From Deltaproteobacteria bacterium (GTDB lineage Bacteria > Desulfobacterota > Syntrophorhabdia > Syntrophorhabdales > Syntrophorhabdaceae), in contig JAKORG010000003.1 of the NCBI GenBank assembly GCA_029777945.1, forward strand, positions 1 through 64,000: DNA of 64,000 nucleotides, given 5' to 3'. The notes below the pieces were generated by a model. The model was not told the DNA's origin, ran no database searches, and saw nothing but the letters and a program-made list of their open reading frames with translations. The position numbers and the translations under genes are program-made. The number at the start of each line of letters is the position of its first letter. The stretch's first letter is position 1. Shown one piece after another: positions 26,441 to 34,730 of this stretch.

Positions 26441-28261
26441 TTATTCAACAGTAACACTTTTTGCAAGGTTTCGAGGTTGATCCACATCAGTGCCCAAGAG
26501 GTTGGCAATATAATAAGCAAGTAGCTGTAATGGTATGGCAGATATAATAGGTTGAAGTTCGTATATGGTTTTAGGCATTACAAAGGTTGATTCCACCCTC
26601 TGTGCCATCTCATGTTCAGTCGTGTCTGTAAAAAGTAAAACCTTTCCTCTTCTTGCAAGGACCTCTTCTATATTACTGCAGGTCTTCTGATATGTCGTAT
26701 CAATAGGGGATAATACGACAACGGGGAAGTTTTCGTCGATGAGGGCAATGGGACCGTGTTTCATCTCCCCTGCTGCATAGGCCTCTGCGTGAATGTAAGA
26801 TATCTCTTTGAGTTTTAATGCACCTTCCATAACAGATGGATAGTTTATGCCCCGGCCTATATATAAAAAGTCTTTGTATGTCATATATTTTCTTGCCATT
26901 TCCTCGATGTTTTCTGCATTATTTAATACTTCCTGTATCTTATGGGGGATCTTTCTTAACTCGCCTATTTTTTCCTGTAATTGCCTTGTATTGAATAAAC
27001 CAAGCCTTTTGCCTGCAAAGAGCATGAGCATAAACAGCACTGTTATCTGGGTTGTAAAAGCCTTTGTTGATGCCACACCTATTTCAGGGCCTGCGTGGGT
27101 AAATATTACACCGTGTGCATCCCTGGCAAGGGTGCTTCCGAGGACATTACAGATCGAAAGGACATAGGCATTTTTATTTTTACCCTCTTTCATGGCAGCT
27201 ATCGTATCAGCGGTCTCCCCTGATTGTGATACGAGAATAAGCATATGCTCTTTATTTATAATGGGGTCTCTATACCTGAACTCTGAGGCAATATCAACCT
27301 CTACCGGTATTTTTAAGTTTGATTCAAACATATATTTACCTATAAGACATGCATGATACGATGTGCCACAGGCCACCATCCATATCTTTTTTATTTTCCT
27401 TAAATCTGGCAGTTTAAGATCATCGAGTTCTATCTCGCCTTTATCTTCTTTAACCCTTCCTATAAGTGTATCTGTTATGGCAATGGGTTGTTCGAAAATT
27501 TCCTTTAGCATGAAGTGTTTATATCCACCCTTTTGTGCCATGGCCCCAGTCCATTTTATTGTGTGGATGGTTCTCTCAACGGTATTTCCCTCTATGTCTA
27601 AAATTTTGAAACCCGTTTCATTAAATATTGCTATATCGTTATCCTCAAGAAAGATGATTTTATTCGTCATATCGAGTACTGCAGGTATATCGCTCGCTAT
27701 GATCGATTCGCCGTCTATCACGCCTACAATCAAAGGGCTTTCCTTTTTTGCAGCGATCATGGTCCTGTCTTTTTCCCTTATGACCCCTATGGCATAAGAG
27801 CCTTTTAATTCACATGCAGCAAGCCTGACTGCATCTATGAAATCATGACCCTTTTCCAGATAATTACTTATAAGATGGGGTATAACCTCTGTATCTGTAT
27901 CTGATGTGAATTTATGTCCCTCTTTTTTTAACCTCTGTTTCAACTCCATATAATTTTCTATTATGCCATTATGGACCACCACAATGTCTTTTGCCCTGTG
28001 GGGATGGGCGTTTCTTTCAGAGGGGATACCATGGGTAGCCCACCTTGTATGGGCAATCCCCATGGTTCCTTTTATGCCTTTACTTAAAGCAAGTTCTTTT
28101 AATTCGTCTACCTTACCTTTCTGTCTTATGACTTCTATCTTTCCTTTATTCCATACTGCGATCCCTGCCGAATCATAACCCCTGTATTCGAGCTTTTTCA
28201 GTGCATCTATGAGGATGTTGAAGGCCTCTTTCTTACCTATATAGCCTACTATGCCGCACAT
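26441..28261 (-). CDS. glmS: Glutamine-fructose-6-phosphate aminotransferase
   Basis: GlmS makes glucosamine-6-phosphate from fructose-6-phosphate and glutamine, the entry to UDP-GlcNAc. The 606-residue enzyme has the Ntn glutaminase domain (catalytic Cys2 in MCGIVGYIG, then GIAHTRWATHG), followed by two SIS domains (ACGTSYHACLIGKYM, LVSQSGETADTIAA) and the C-terminal DQPRNLAKSVTVE with the usual tail. It follows glmU by 28 bases, so the two steps are probably cotranscribed. No glmS ribozyme is recognisable in the 28-base gap upstream. Confidence 0.97.
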   Translation of the reverse strand: MCGIVGYIGKKEAFNILIDALKKLEYRGYDSAGIAVWNKGKIEVIRQKGKVDELKELALSKGIKGTMGIAHTRWATHGIPSERNAHPHRAKDIVVVHNGIIENYMELKQRLKKEGHKFTSDTDTEVIPHLISNYLEKGHDFIDAVRLAACELKGSYAIGVIREKDRTMIAAKKESPLIVGVIDGESIIASDIPAVLDMTNKIIFLEDNDIAIFNETGFKILDIEGNTVERTIHTIKWTGAMAQKGGYKHFMLKEIFEQPIAITDTLIGRVKEDKGEIELDDLKLPDLRKIKKIWMVACGTSYHACLIGKYMFESNLKIPVEVDIASEFRYRDPIINKEHMLILVSQSGETADTIAAMKEGKNKNAYVLSICNVLGSTLARDAHGVIFTHAGPEIGVASTKAFTTQITVLFMLMLFAGKRLGLFNTRQLQEKIGELRKIPHKIQEVLNNAENIEEMARKYMTYKDFLYIGRGINYPSVMEGALKLKEISYIHAEAYAAGEMKHGPIALIDENFPVVVLSPIDTTYQKTCSNIEEVLARRGKVLLFTDTTEHEMAQRVESTFVMPKTIYELQPIISAIPLQLLAYYIANLLGTDVDQPRNLAKSVTVE

Positions 28262-28289
28262 TACTCTCCCCCTTTTATGTTTTACTAAA

Positions 28290-29282
28290 TTATTTTTGAT
28301 TTACAGTAAAAGGATTCACAACAGTCCCTTTTTCTATAACCAGTCCCTCTATGTGAGAAAACCCTTTAATAACAACATTATCCTTGATAAAAGAATCTTT
28401 TATAACTGTATTCGGACCGATAATTACATTTCTACCTATCTGGGCATTACCTAAGATATGGGTATTGGGATAGATTATAGTATCCTTACCTATTTTTACA
28501 CTGTCTTCAATGTAGATGTTCTTGTCTAACAAGGTGACCCCTTTTTTTAAATGCCATTGAATAATCCTCTCCTTCATAATCACATTTGCCTCAAGTAATT
28601 CTATCCTATTGTTTACCCCGAGCACCTCCATATTTTTTGGGTAATAATAGGCCATTACATTTATGGAAGAGTTATTGGCTATTAGGCATATATCGGTGAG
28701 GTAGTATTCGCCTTTTCTGTTTTCATTTTTAATCTCTTTCAACAGATAAAAATACCTCTTAGGTATGATACATATACCTGTATTTATTTCTTTTATTCTC
28801 TTCTGCCGTTTATCGGCCTCGGCATCTTCTATGATTGCCTTTATCAGGTTTCCATCTCTTATAACCCTTCCATAACCTGATGGGTCTTCTACCTTAGTGG
28901 TCATAAATGTAATCGTGTTATATGATTTATAAAACTCTATAAAATTTTCTATGGTAGAGGATTCTATTAGCGGCACATCTCCGTAAAGAATAAGGGTATC
29001 ATTGTGTTTAAGAATATCTTCTGCGCATAATACTGCATGGGCAGTGCCTTTCTGCTCCACCTGAATCCTGTAGTCAATATCATATCTTTTTATGTAGGGT
29101 AAGATTTTATCCTTTCCAAACCCCACAATCACTGTAATATTTGAAGGCAAAAGTTCTTTTGCCCTCTCTATTACATAGGATATCATGGGTTTGCCCATAA
29201 TCTCATGCATAACCTTTGGTTTGTCGGAGACCATCCTTTCCCCTTTTCCTGCAGCAAGTATGACTATGCTTAATCCTTCCAT
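28290..29282 (-). CDS. glmU: UDP-GlcNAc diphosphorylase, short GlmU lacking the acetyltransferase half
   Basis: The N-terminal half of GlmU makes UDP-GlcNAc from GlcNAc-1-phosphate and UTP. This 330-residue protein has the complete nucleotidyltransferase domain: LAAGKGERM, EQKGTAHAV, LYGDVPLI and DPSGYGRVIR. Only the first few left-handed beta-helix turns follow. It stops about where bifunctional GlmU proteins read GPFARLRPG, so the acetyl-CoA and GlcN-1-P acetylation site is absent. The 28-base gap to glmS holds no remainder, so this is not a recent frameshift. GlcN-1-P acetylation must be done by another protein. Confidence 0.88.
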   Translation of the reverse strand: MEGLSIVILAAGKGERMVSDKPKVMHEIMGKPMISYVIERAKELLPSNITVIVGFGKDKILPYIKRYDIDYRIQVEQKGTAHAVLCAEDILKHNDTLILYGDVPLIESSTIENFIEFYKSYNTITFMTTKVEDPSGYGRVIRDGNLIKAIIEDAEADKRQKRIKEINTGICIIPKRYFYLLKEIKNENRKGEYYLTDICLIANNSSINVMAYYYPKNMEVLGVNNRIELLEANVIMKERIIQWHLKKGVTLLDKNIYIEDSVKIGKDTIIYPNTHILGNAQIGRNVIIGPNTVIKDSFIKDNVVIKGFSHIEGLVIEKGTVVNPFTVNQK

Positions 29283-29283
29283 T

Positions 29284-30021
29284 TCAAATGACCTTTTTCT
29301 CTGAAATCCTTACTATTAAAATACTCAATTCATAGAGGCCCCATAGGGGAATGGCCATGAAGATCTGGCTTGCCACATCTGGTGGCGTTATAATCGCACT
29401 TATGATAAAGATACCCAATACTGCATATCTCCTCTTTGAAGAGAGCATTTTATAGTTTATTATACCAATCTTTCCAAGATAAAATGCAAGAAGAGGCATC
29501 TCAAAAATAACACCGAAGATAATGAGCAATTTTAAAGTAAGGTTTATATACCCCTTTAAATCAGGCATGGGGATAATGAACTCTGCTGCATAGCTTACAA
29601 AAAACCTGTATATAAAAGGCATCACAACGAAATAACAGAAAAGGGCACCGCAAATAAAACAGATGCTTCCGTAGAAGATAAAGGGAAAGGCATATTTTTT
29701 TTCCTTCTCGTATAACCCTGGGGACACAAACATCCAAATTTCATATAGAATTACCGGAGAGGCAGCAAATATTGCTGTAACCAGAGAGATCTTAAAATAG
29801 GTGATAAAGGCCTCGGTCACATATGTAAATATAAAAGAACTCTTTTCAGGCATCACAGCAATAAAAGGTTTCATCAAAAAATAGAATATCTTTTCCTTAA
29901 AATAATATGCAAAGACAAAGGCAATACCAACGGCCATAATGCATACAACTATCCTATCCCTTAATTCCTTTAAATGGGAAATAAAGGGTTGTTTTTCTTC
30001 AGGGGTTATTTTTTTGACCAT
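29284..30021 (-). CDS. tatC: Sec-independent translocase subunit TatC
   Basis: TatC is the twin-arginine signal receptor of the inner membrane. The 245 residues begin with PFISHLKELRDRI, the conserved cytoplasmic motif. Six membrane helices follow, with FVSPGLYEKEKKYAFPF in the first cytoplasmic loop and FGVIFEMPLLAFYLG in the fourth helix. It lies 22 bases downstream of a tatA-like gene and 1 base before glmU. Tat export may deliver cofactor-bearing anaerobic oxidoreductases, though none of the redox enzymes in this window shows a Tat signal. Confidence 0.95.
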   Translation of the reverse strand: MVKKITPEEKQPFISHLKELRDRIVVCIMAVGIAFVFAYYFKEKIFYFLMKPFIAVMPEKSSFIFTYVTEAFITYFKISLVTAIFAASPVILYEIWMFVSPGLYEKEKKYAFPFIFYGSICFICGALFCYFVVMPFIYRFFVSYAAEFIIPMPDLKGYINLTLKLLIIFGVIFEMPLLAFYLGKIGIINYKMLSSKRRYAVLGIFIISAIITPPDVASQIFMAIPLWGLYELSILIVRISEKKVI

Positions 30022-30043
30022 GGTCTTGCTCGATCAATGAGAA

Positions 30044-30289
30044 TCAAAGAGGGGGTTTATTTTCGTCCTTTGTGCCTTCACCTTGTCCTTCTTCTTTCTG
30101 TCTGTCATCTAAATCCTCTTCCTTTACAGCCTCTTCCTCTATTGTTTCTTTTACTTCATCTGCCATTTTTTTAAATTCACCTATTGCCTTACCTATTGAT
30201 TTAGCAAGTTCCGGTAGCCTTGAAGGCCCAACTACAAGTAAGGCGACAATAAGTATCACTATTAGCTCTGGTAAGCCTATGCCGAACAT
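30044..30289 (-). CDS. tatA: Twin-arginine translocase TatA/TatB-type subunit
   Basis: This is a single-helix Tat pore/receptor subunit of 81 residues. It has a membrane helix (about residues 6-22) with the FG-containing start MFGIGLPELIVIL. A GPSRLPELAKSIGKAIGEFKK amphipathic helix and a charged, glutamate/lysine-rich tail follow. The P-S-R-L-P hinge occurs in both TatA and TatB. As the only such gene beside tatC it may act as a bifunctional TatA. Confidence 0.9.
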   Translation of the reverse strand: MFGIGLPELIVILIVALLVVGPSRLPELAKSIGKAIGEFKKMADEVKETIEEEAVKEEDLDDRQKEEGQGEGTKDENKPPL

Positions 30290-30525
30290 AAAAGTAACTT
30301 ATCACAAAACCGATAAAATCAAAACAAATTTTTAGCCCGCCCTAAAGCATGAATTTATAAAAATTTATAAGACAACAGGTTATTGAGAAAAATAGAGGTC
30401 ATATCACAGCATATTATTGTTGGTTATAAATCTAAAGTGTCCATGTATAACCCATCGTTAAACATTCAAAATCTATCTGTTTTATGCTTTCCTTTATCTC
30501 GATTTTTTTATAGAATTATAAAGTT

Positions 30526-31098
30526 ATGAATGGTTTAAAAAGACCTATAAAAGGTATTTTGCTTAGTTTTATGTGTATCCTTGTATGGTTTTTATGGATT
30601 GTAATAAATGTTTCACCGCAAATATGCTCTGCCGGTGAACCGTGGGGAATATATGTGGAAAGGATAGAGGATACAGGGGGACTTGAAAGGTGCAAAATAT
30701 GCGGCAAAATCATTAGAATTGGTAGTATCCACATGGATGCAGAGTTAATAGTAGAAAACCATCTTAAAAATACCCTAAAGGATATGGAAATAAACTTTAT
30801 AGATGGCAGGGGCACAGATAGATATATTCATGTCTTTATATATAGATTCATAGAGCGTATAGGTGGAAATCTTGCTGTTGAAAGGCCTGCAAGCGTTGGT
30901 CTTCATATCCATCTTATTGAAAAAAATAACAATCTTAAAAAGGTGTATGTCTTTGATGAAACCCAGCAGGCCTTAAGCCAAAATGTTTTTAAGCTCAGGT
31001 CATTTTTAAAAAGAAGGGCAAGATGGCTTACTGCTTCTGAACTCGCAGAAGAGGGTATTTATGAAGCCCTGCAAACACTGAAAGAGGATCTAAGATGA
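30526..31098 (+). CDS. Membrane-anchored or secreted hypothetical protein upstream of hisA
   Basis: I do not recognise the family. The 190-residue protein has a hydrophobic N-terminal segment (about residues 10-30) after basic residues, ending near ICSAGEP, consistent with a signal peptide or anchor. A CKICGK pair at about residue 65 could be a half metal site, and two His-rich spots, VGLHIHLIE and IGSIHMD, lie further on. The C-terminus is basic and helical. The stop overlaps the hisA ATG by 4 bases, so it is in that operon. No clear ribosome site precedes its ATG. It may be an envelope lipoprotein-like factor, but no function can be given. Confidence 0.7.
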   Translation: MNGLKRPIKGILLSFMCILVWFLWIVINVSPQICSAGEPWGIYVERIEDTGGLERCKICGKIIRIGSIHMDAELIVENHLKNTLKDMEINFIDGRGTDRYIHVFIYRFIERIGGNLAVERPASVGLHIHLIEKNNNLKKVYVFDETQQALSQNVFKLRSFLKRRARWLTASELAEEGIYEALQTLKEDLR

Positions 31099-31802
31099 AA
31101 CTACTATTTGCAATGGATTTAATAAACAATAAGGCTGTGAGATTGAAAAGGGGCAATTTTTCCGATGTTACTGTTTACAGTGAAAGCCCTGTTGAAAAGA
31201 TAAAGGAAATGATAAGTCAGGGTGCAAGGGATTTTCACATTGTAGACCTCGATGGCGCAAAAGAAGGTGTCCCTGTCCATTATGAGCTTGTTAAAAATAT
31301 TAGAGAACAGATAAAAGGATATATGGAGGTAGGTGGGGGTATTCGTTCTTACAATACTATAGAGATGTATAATGACTTAGGTGTAGACGGGATTATTATT
31401 GGAACGAGGGCCTTAGAGGATGAAGACTTTTTTAAAGGATTATCACGATACAAAAACATCGTATTAGGTCTTGATGTCTATGAAGGTAAACCGATGATAA
31501 AGGGATGGAGTCAACCTGTTAATAGGACAGTAGAAGATATAATCAGACAATCGGAAGAGGTGGGCATAAAGGCCCTATTATGCACTGCCATTGCAAGGGA
31601 CGGAATGCTTGTAGGCCCTGACTTTGAAGGACTTGAAAGGGTTTTAAATATTACAGAGATACCTGTAATCGCCAGCGGTGGTGTAACAACAATAGAAGAT
31701 GTAAAAAGATTAAAATCAATGGGTGTGTGGGCTACGATAATAGGTAAGGCATTTTATGAAGGGCTTATAAGAATAGAAGATGCCATGGAGCTTGTAGATT
31801 AA
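31095..31802 (+). CDS. hisA: Phosphoribosylformimino-AICAR ribotide isomerase
   Basis: HisA performs the Amadori isomerisation in histidine synthesis. The 235-residue TIM barrel has the catalytic aspartate in LLFAMDLINNKAVRL, then FHIVDLDGA, EVGGGIRS, GIIIGTRA, the second acid in VLGLDVYEGKPMIKGW, CTAIARDGMLVGPD, and the phosphate loops IASGGVTT and IIGKAFYEG. It overlaps the preceding ORF by 4 bases. HisF, its closest paralogue, is less likely because the start lacks the LDVxxGRVVKG pattern. No other his genes except hisI are nearby. Confidence 0.9.
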   Translation: MKLLFAMDLINNKAVRLKRGNFSDVTVYSESPVEKIKEMISQGARDFHIVDLDGAKEGVPVHYELVKNIREQIKGYMEVGGGIRSYNTIEMYNDLGVDGIIIGTRALEDEDFFKGLSRYKNIVLGLDVYEGKPMIKGWSQPVNRTVEDIIRQSEEVGIKALLCTAIARDGMLVGPDFEGLERVLNITEIPVIASGGVTTIEDVKRLKSMGVWATIIGKAFYEGLIRIEDAMELVD

Positions 31803-31866
31803 AAGTCACGGACATTAATTGGAATAATTTTATGCAAAAAACATTATCATAAATGGGGTGAGACAC

Positions 31867-32250
31867 ATGGATATAACAGAGGAAATCAGATGGGATGAGA
31901 AAGGGCTCGTTCCTGTTGTGGTTCAGGATTATATATCAAAGGATGTCCTTATGCTTGCCTATATGAATAAAGAGGCCCTTGAATTAACGCTTAAAACAAA
32001 AACAGCCCATTATTTCTCAAGGTCAAGACAAAAACTATGGCTCAAAGGAGAGACATCAGGGCATACACAAAAGGTAAAATCTATAAAGGTAGATTGCGAT
32101 AATGATACAATCCTTATGGAGGTAGAACAGACAGTAGGAGCATGTCATACTGGTTACTGGAGTTGTTTTTATCGCACATGGGAAAACGGCTGGCATATAA
32201 CTGGCAAAAAGGTATTTGAAAGTAAAGAGGTATATAAAAATAAGTCATAA
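31867..32250 (+). CDS. hisI: Phosphoribosyl-AMP cyclohydrolase
   Basis: This zinc enzyme opens the adenine ring of PR-AMP in histidine synthesis. The 127-residue protein contains [25 protein letters not shown] and the diagnostic [14 protein letters not shown]. The zinc/magnesium motif [12 protein letters not shown] follows, with [11 protein letters not shown] after it. I place the start at the ATG at 31867, after GGGGTGAGA, rather than the GTG at 31858. The PR-ATP pyrophosphohydrolase (HisE) domain is not fused. Its stop overlaps the pgpA start. Confidence 0.95.
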   Translation: MDITEEIRWDEKGLVPVVVQDYISKDVLMLAYMNKEALELTLKTKTAHYFSRSRQKLWLKGETSGHTQKVKSIKVDCDNDTILMEVEQTVGACHTGYWSCFYRTWENGWHITGKKVFESKEVYKNKS

Positions 32251-32699
32251 TGAATAGCATTTATTTGTTTTTTGCAACCTGCGGATTTATTGGCTATTTG
32301 CCTTATATGCCCGGCACATGGGCATCTATTTTTGCCTGTTTTGTCCTTTATTTCTTGCCCGTTAGATCTTTATTAGCCTATGTGGCTTTAATCCTTTTTC
32401 TTGTATGTGCTACTATTTGTATAAATATGTTAACCTTTGAGGGTAAAGACCCACAGCATATCGTAATCGATGAGTTTTGTGGCATGTTTGTTACTATGGC
32501 AGGGCATAGCACTACTATCATAAATCTTTTAATTGGCTTTATACTTTTCAGGTTTTTTGATATAGTAAAGCCATATCCTGTTAGATATGTGGAAAGATAT
32601 AAAAGGGGATACGGTATCATGGCAGATGATATTGTGGCTGGTGTATTTGCCAACATATGCACGAGTCTATTCGTTTGTATAAGGTATCTATTTAGATGA
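32250..32699 (+). CDS. pgpA: Phosphatidylglycerophosphatase A
   Basis: PgpA dephosphorylates phosphatidylglycerol phosphate to phosphatidylglycerol in the inner membrane. The 149 residues have three to four hydrophobic helices. The family motifs are GYLPYMPGTWAS, HIVIDEFCGMFVT (catalytic acids) and FRFFDIVKPYPVRY, with a C-terminal GIMADDIVAGVFANI. Start and stop overlap hisI and the cinA-type gene by 1 and 4 bases, showing tight coupling. The pgpA-cinA-thpR-recA-alaS order is common in deltaproteobacteria. Confidence 0.94.
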   Translation: MNSIYLFFATCGFIGYLPYMPGTWASIFACFVLYFLPVRSLLAYVALILFLVCATICINMLTFEGKDPQHIVIDEFCGMFVTMAGHSTTIINLLIGFILFRFFDIVKPYPVRYVERYKRGYGIMADDIVAGVFANICTSLFVCIRYLFR

Positions 32700-33175
32700 A
32701 GCAAGAAGAGTTGGTTGCAAACATCCTCAAGGATAAGGGATTAACGATTGCCGTTGCCGAATCCTGCACAGGCGGACTCATTGCAAATAGACTTACAGAT
32801 ATTGAAGGTGCATCAAAATATTTTATGGCCGGTTTTGTTACATACAGTAATGAATCGAAATCTAAATTTTTAAAGGTTCCCAATGAATTGATTATGGAAA
32901 AAGGTGCAGTGAGCCATGAAGTGGCATATAAAATGGCAGAAGGCGTAAGGCACGTCACAGGCGTTGATATAGGCATATCCTCTACCGGGATCGCTGGACC
33001 ATCAGGAGGTACAAAGGAAAAACCCGTTGGCACTGTATATATAGGCATCTCAGGAAAGGACGGAACATTTGTAAAAAAACTTTCCTTAAGAGGCTCACGG
33101 GTTAATATAAAGAAACAGACCTCCGATGAGGTATTAAAAATGATATTAGAATATATTGAAGGTAGATTAATGTGA
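32696..33175 (+). CDS. pncC: CinA C-terminal domain protein, nicotinamide mononucleotide deamidase
   Basis: This is the stand-alone amidohydrolase domain of CinA, which converts NMN to nicotinate mononucleotide in pyridine-nucleotide salvage. The 159 residues include LTIAVAESCTGGLIANRLTDIEGASKYF with the catalytic serine region, VTYSNESK, GAVSHEVAYKMAEG, GISSTGIAGPSGGT and KPVGTVYIG, all family-defining. The N-terminal MoCF-like domain of full CinA is absent. It overlaps pgpA and thpR by 4 bases each. Confidence 0.94.
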   Translation: MKQEELVANILKDKGLTIAVAESCTGGLIANRLTDIEGASKYFMAGFVTYSNESKSKFLKVPNELIMEKGAVSHEVAYKMAEGVRHVTGVDIGISSTGIAGPSGGTKEKPVGTVYIGISGKDGTFVKKLSLRGSRVNIKKQTSDEVLKMILEYIEGRLM

Positions 33176-33726
33176 GGGCATTTATTGCATTCGAACTTCC
33201 CGTTGATATAAAAAATTATCTATCCAGTATTATTAATACTATGTCTTCAAGCGTAAAGGGTGTGAAATGGGTAAGCGATGAAGGTCTCCATATTACGATG
33301 AAATTTTTAGGAGAAATTGAAGATAAGAAGATAATCCAAATCAAAGAAACTCTATTGCCCATAGAAAATCAATATAGACCTTTTGATTTAATAATCTCCA
33401 GGATCGATGCCTTTCCCAACAAAAAAAGACCAAGGGTAATAGTGGTGGAACTGAAAAATGGAATTGACATTATTAACAACATATTTCAAGATATAGAAAA
33501 TTTATTAGAAAAATTAGGTTTTGAAAAAGAATCGCGCACTTTTAAACCCCATATAACCCTTGGTAGGATGAGGACACCTATGCCCTTGCTGGAAAAGTTT
33601 ATACCTAATCTGGAAGAGAAAGCCTTTAAAGCAGAGGATCTGGTGTTATTTAAAAGCACGCTTACAAATAAAGGGGCAATATATGACCCCATATGGAAAA
33701 TAAAATTGGGAGGCACAAACACATGA
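33172..33726 (+). CDS. thpR: RNA 2',3'-cyclic phosphodiesterase
   Basis: This is a 2H-family enzyme that opens 2',3'-cyclic phosphates or ligates 2'-5' RNA ends. The 184 residues contain both catalytic HxT motifs, [10 protein letters not shown] near residue 41 and KPHITLGRM near residue 125, and the family start [10 protein letters not shown]. It starts at GTG, overlapping the preceding gene by 4 bases. It also overlaps recA by 4 bases at the ATGA junction, so it is embedded in the recA operon. Confidence 0.94.
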   Translation: MRAFIAFELPVDIKNYLSSIINTMSSSVKGVKWVSDEGLHITMKFLGEIEDKKIIQIKETLLPIENQYRPFDLIISRIDAFPNKKRPRVIVVELKNGIDIINNIFQDIENLLEKLGFEKESRTFKPHITLGRMRTPMPLLEKFIPNLEEKAFKAEDLVLFKSTLTNKGAIYDPIWKIKLGGTNT

Positions 33727-34730
33727 AGGATGAAATAAACAAAACAAAGGCAATAGATATGGCAGTAACCCAGATAGAGAGGCTATTTGGAAAGGGCTCT
33801 ATTATGAAGCTTGGAGAAAAGCCCATTGAAGAAGTCCCTGTTATATCAACAGGTTCCCTTTCCCTTGATATGGCCCTTGGTATAGGAGGTCTGCCAAAGG
33901 GCAGGGTTATAGAAATTTACGGACCTGAGGCATCAGGCAAGACCACCCTTGCCCTGCATGCAGTGTGTGAAACGCAGAAAAAGGATGGGGTTGCCTCCTT
34001 TATAGATGCAGAGCATGCCCTTGATGTGAATTATGCAAAGAATATAGGGGTTAAGACAGATGAGCTTCTCATATCACAACCGGATACAGGGGAACAGGCC
34101 CTTGAGATTGCAGAGATCCTTGTAAGAAGTGGTGCAGTGGATATTATTGTTATAGATTCTGTTGCTGCTTTGGTACCTAAGGCAGAAATAGAGGGAGATA
34201 TGGGTGATGCCCATATGGGTCTCCAGGCAAGACTTATGTCCCAGGCATTGAGAAAACTAACGGCAACGATAAGTAAATCAATGACAACGGTGATATTTAT
34301 AAACCAGATAAGACAGAAGATAGGGATTCAATTTGGAAATCCTGAGACAACCACAGGAGGTAATGCCTTAAAGTTTTATTCCTCCATAAGACTTGATATA
34401 AGAAGGGTTTCCTCCATTAAAGACGGACAGGACGTAATAGGTAGCAGGACAAGGGTAAAGGTCGTAAAAAATAAACTTGCACCGCCTTTTAAAGAGGTGG
34501 AATTCGACATAATCTTTGGTGAAGGCATTTCAAGGGCAGGTGATGTGCTCGATTTAGGGGTGGATGCAGGGATTATCGAAAAGACAGGGACATGGTTTTC
34601 ATACGGCGATATACGCTTGGGTCAAGGTAGAGAAAACGCAAAGGATTATCTGAAAAAGAGGGAAGATCTCCTTAAAGAAATAGAGGAAAAGATAAAAGAA
34701 AAATTTTTAACAAAAAAGGGTGAATCGTGA
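33723..34730 (+). CDS. recA: Recombinase RecA
   Basis: RecA forms filaments on single-stranded DNA for strand exchange and LexA-type co-proteolysis. The 335 residues carry Walker [10 protein letters not shown], the IDAEHALD and [18 protein letters not shown] segments, QALRKLT, and loop 2 around NQIRQKIG and [17 protein letters not shown]. The frame is open from 33693, but homology begins at the ATG at 33723, which follows GGGAGG with 9-base spacing, so I use that. No SOS box is evident in the overlapping upstream coding sequence. alaS overlaps its stop by 4 bases. Confidence 0.98.
   Translation: MKDEINKTKAIDMAVTQIERLFGKGSIMKLGEKPIEEVPVISTGSLSLDMALGIGGLPKGRVIEIYGPEASGKTTLALHAVCETQKKDGVASFIDAEHALDVNYAKNIGVKTDELLISQPDTGEQALEIAEILVRSGAVDIIVIDSVAALVPKAEIEGDMGDAHMGLQARLMSQALRKLTATISKSMTTVIFINQIRQKIGIQFGNPETTTGGNALKFYSSIRLDIRRVSSIKDGQDVIGSRTRVKVVKNKLAPPFKEVEFDIIFGEGISRAGDVLDLGVDAGIIEKTGTWFSYGDIRLGQGRENAKDYLKKREDLLKEIEEKIKEKFLTKKGES

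Noticed and set aside
28262-28289. Frameshifted C-terminal half of GlmU.
   Set aside because: The gap to glmS is only 28 bases and encodes nothing like the acetyltransferase domain.
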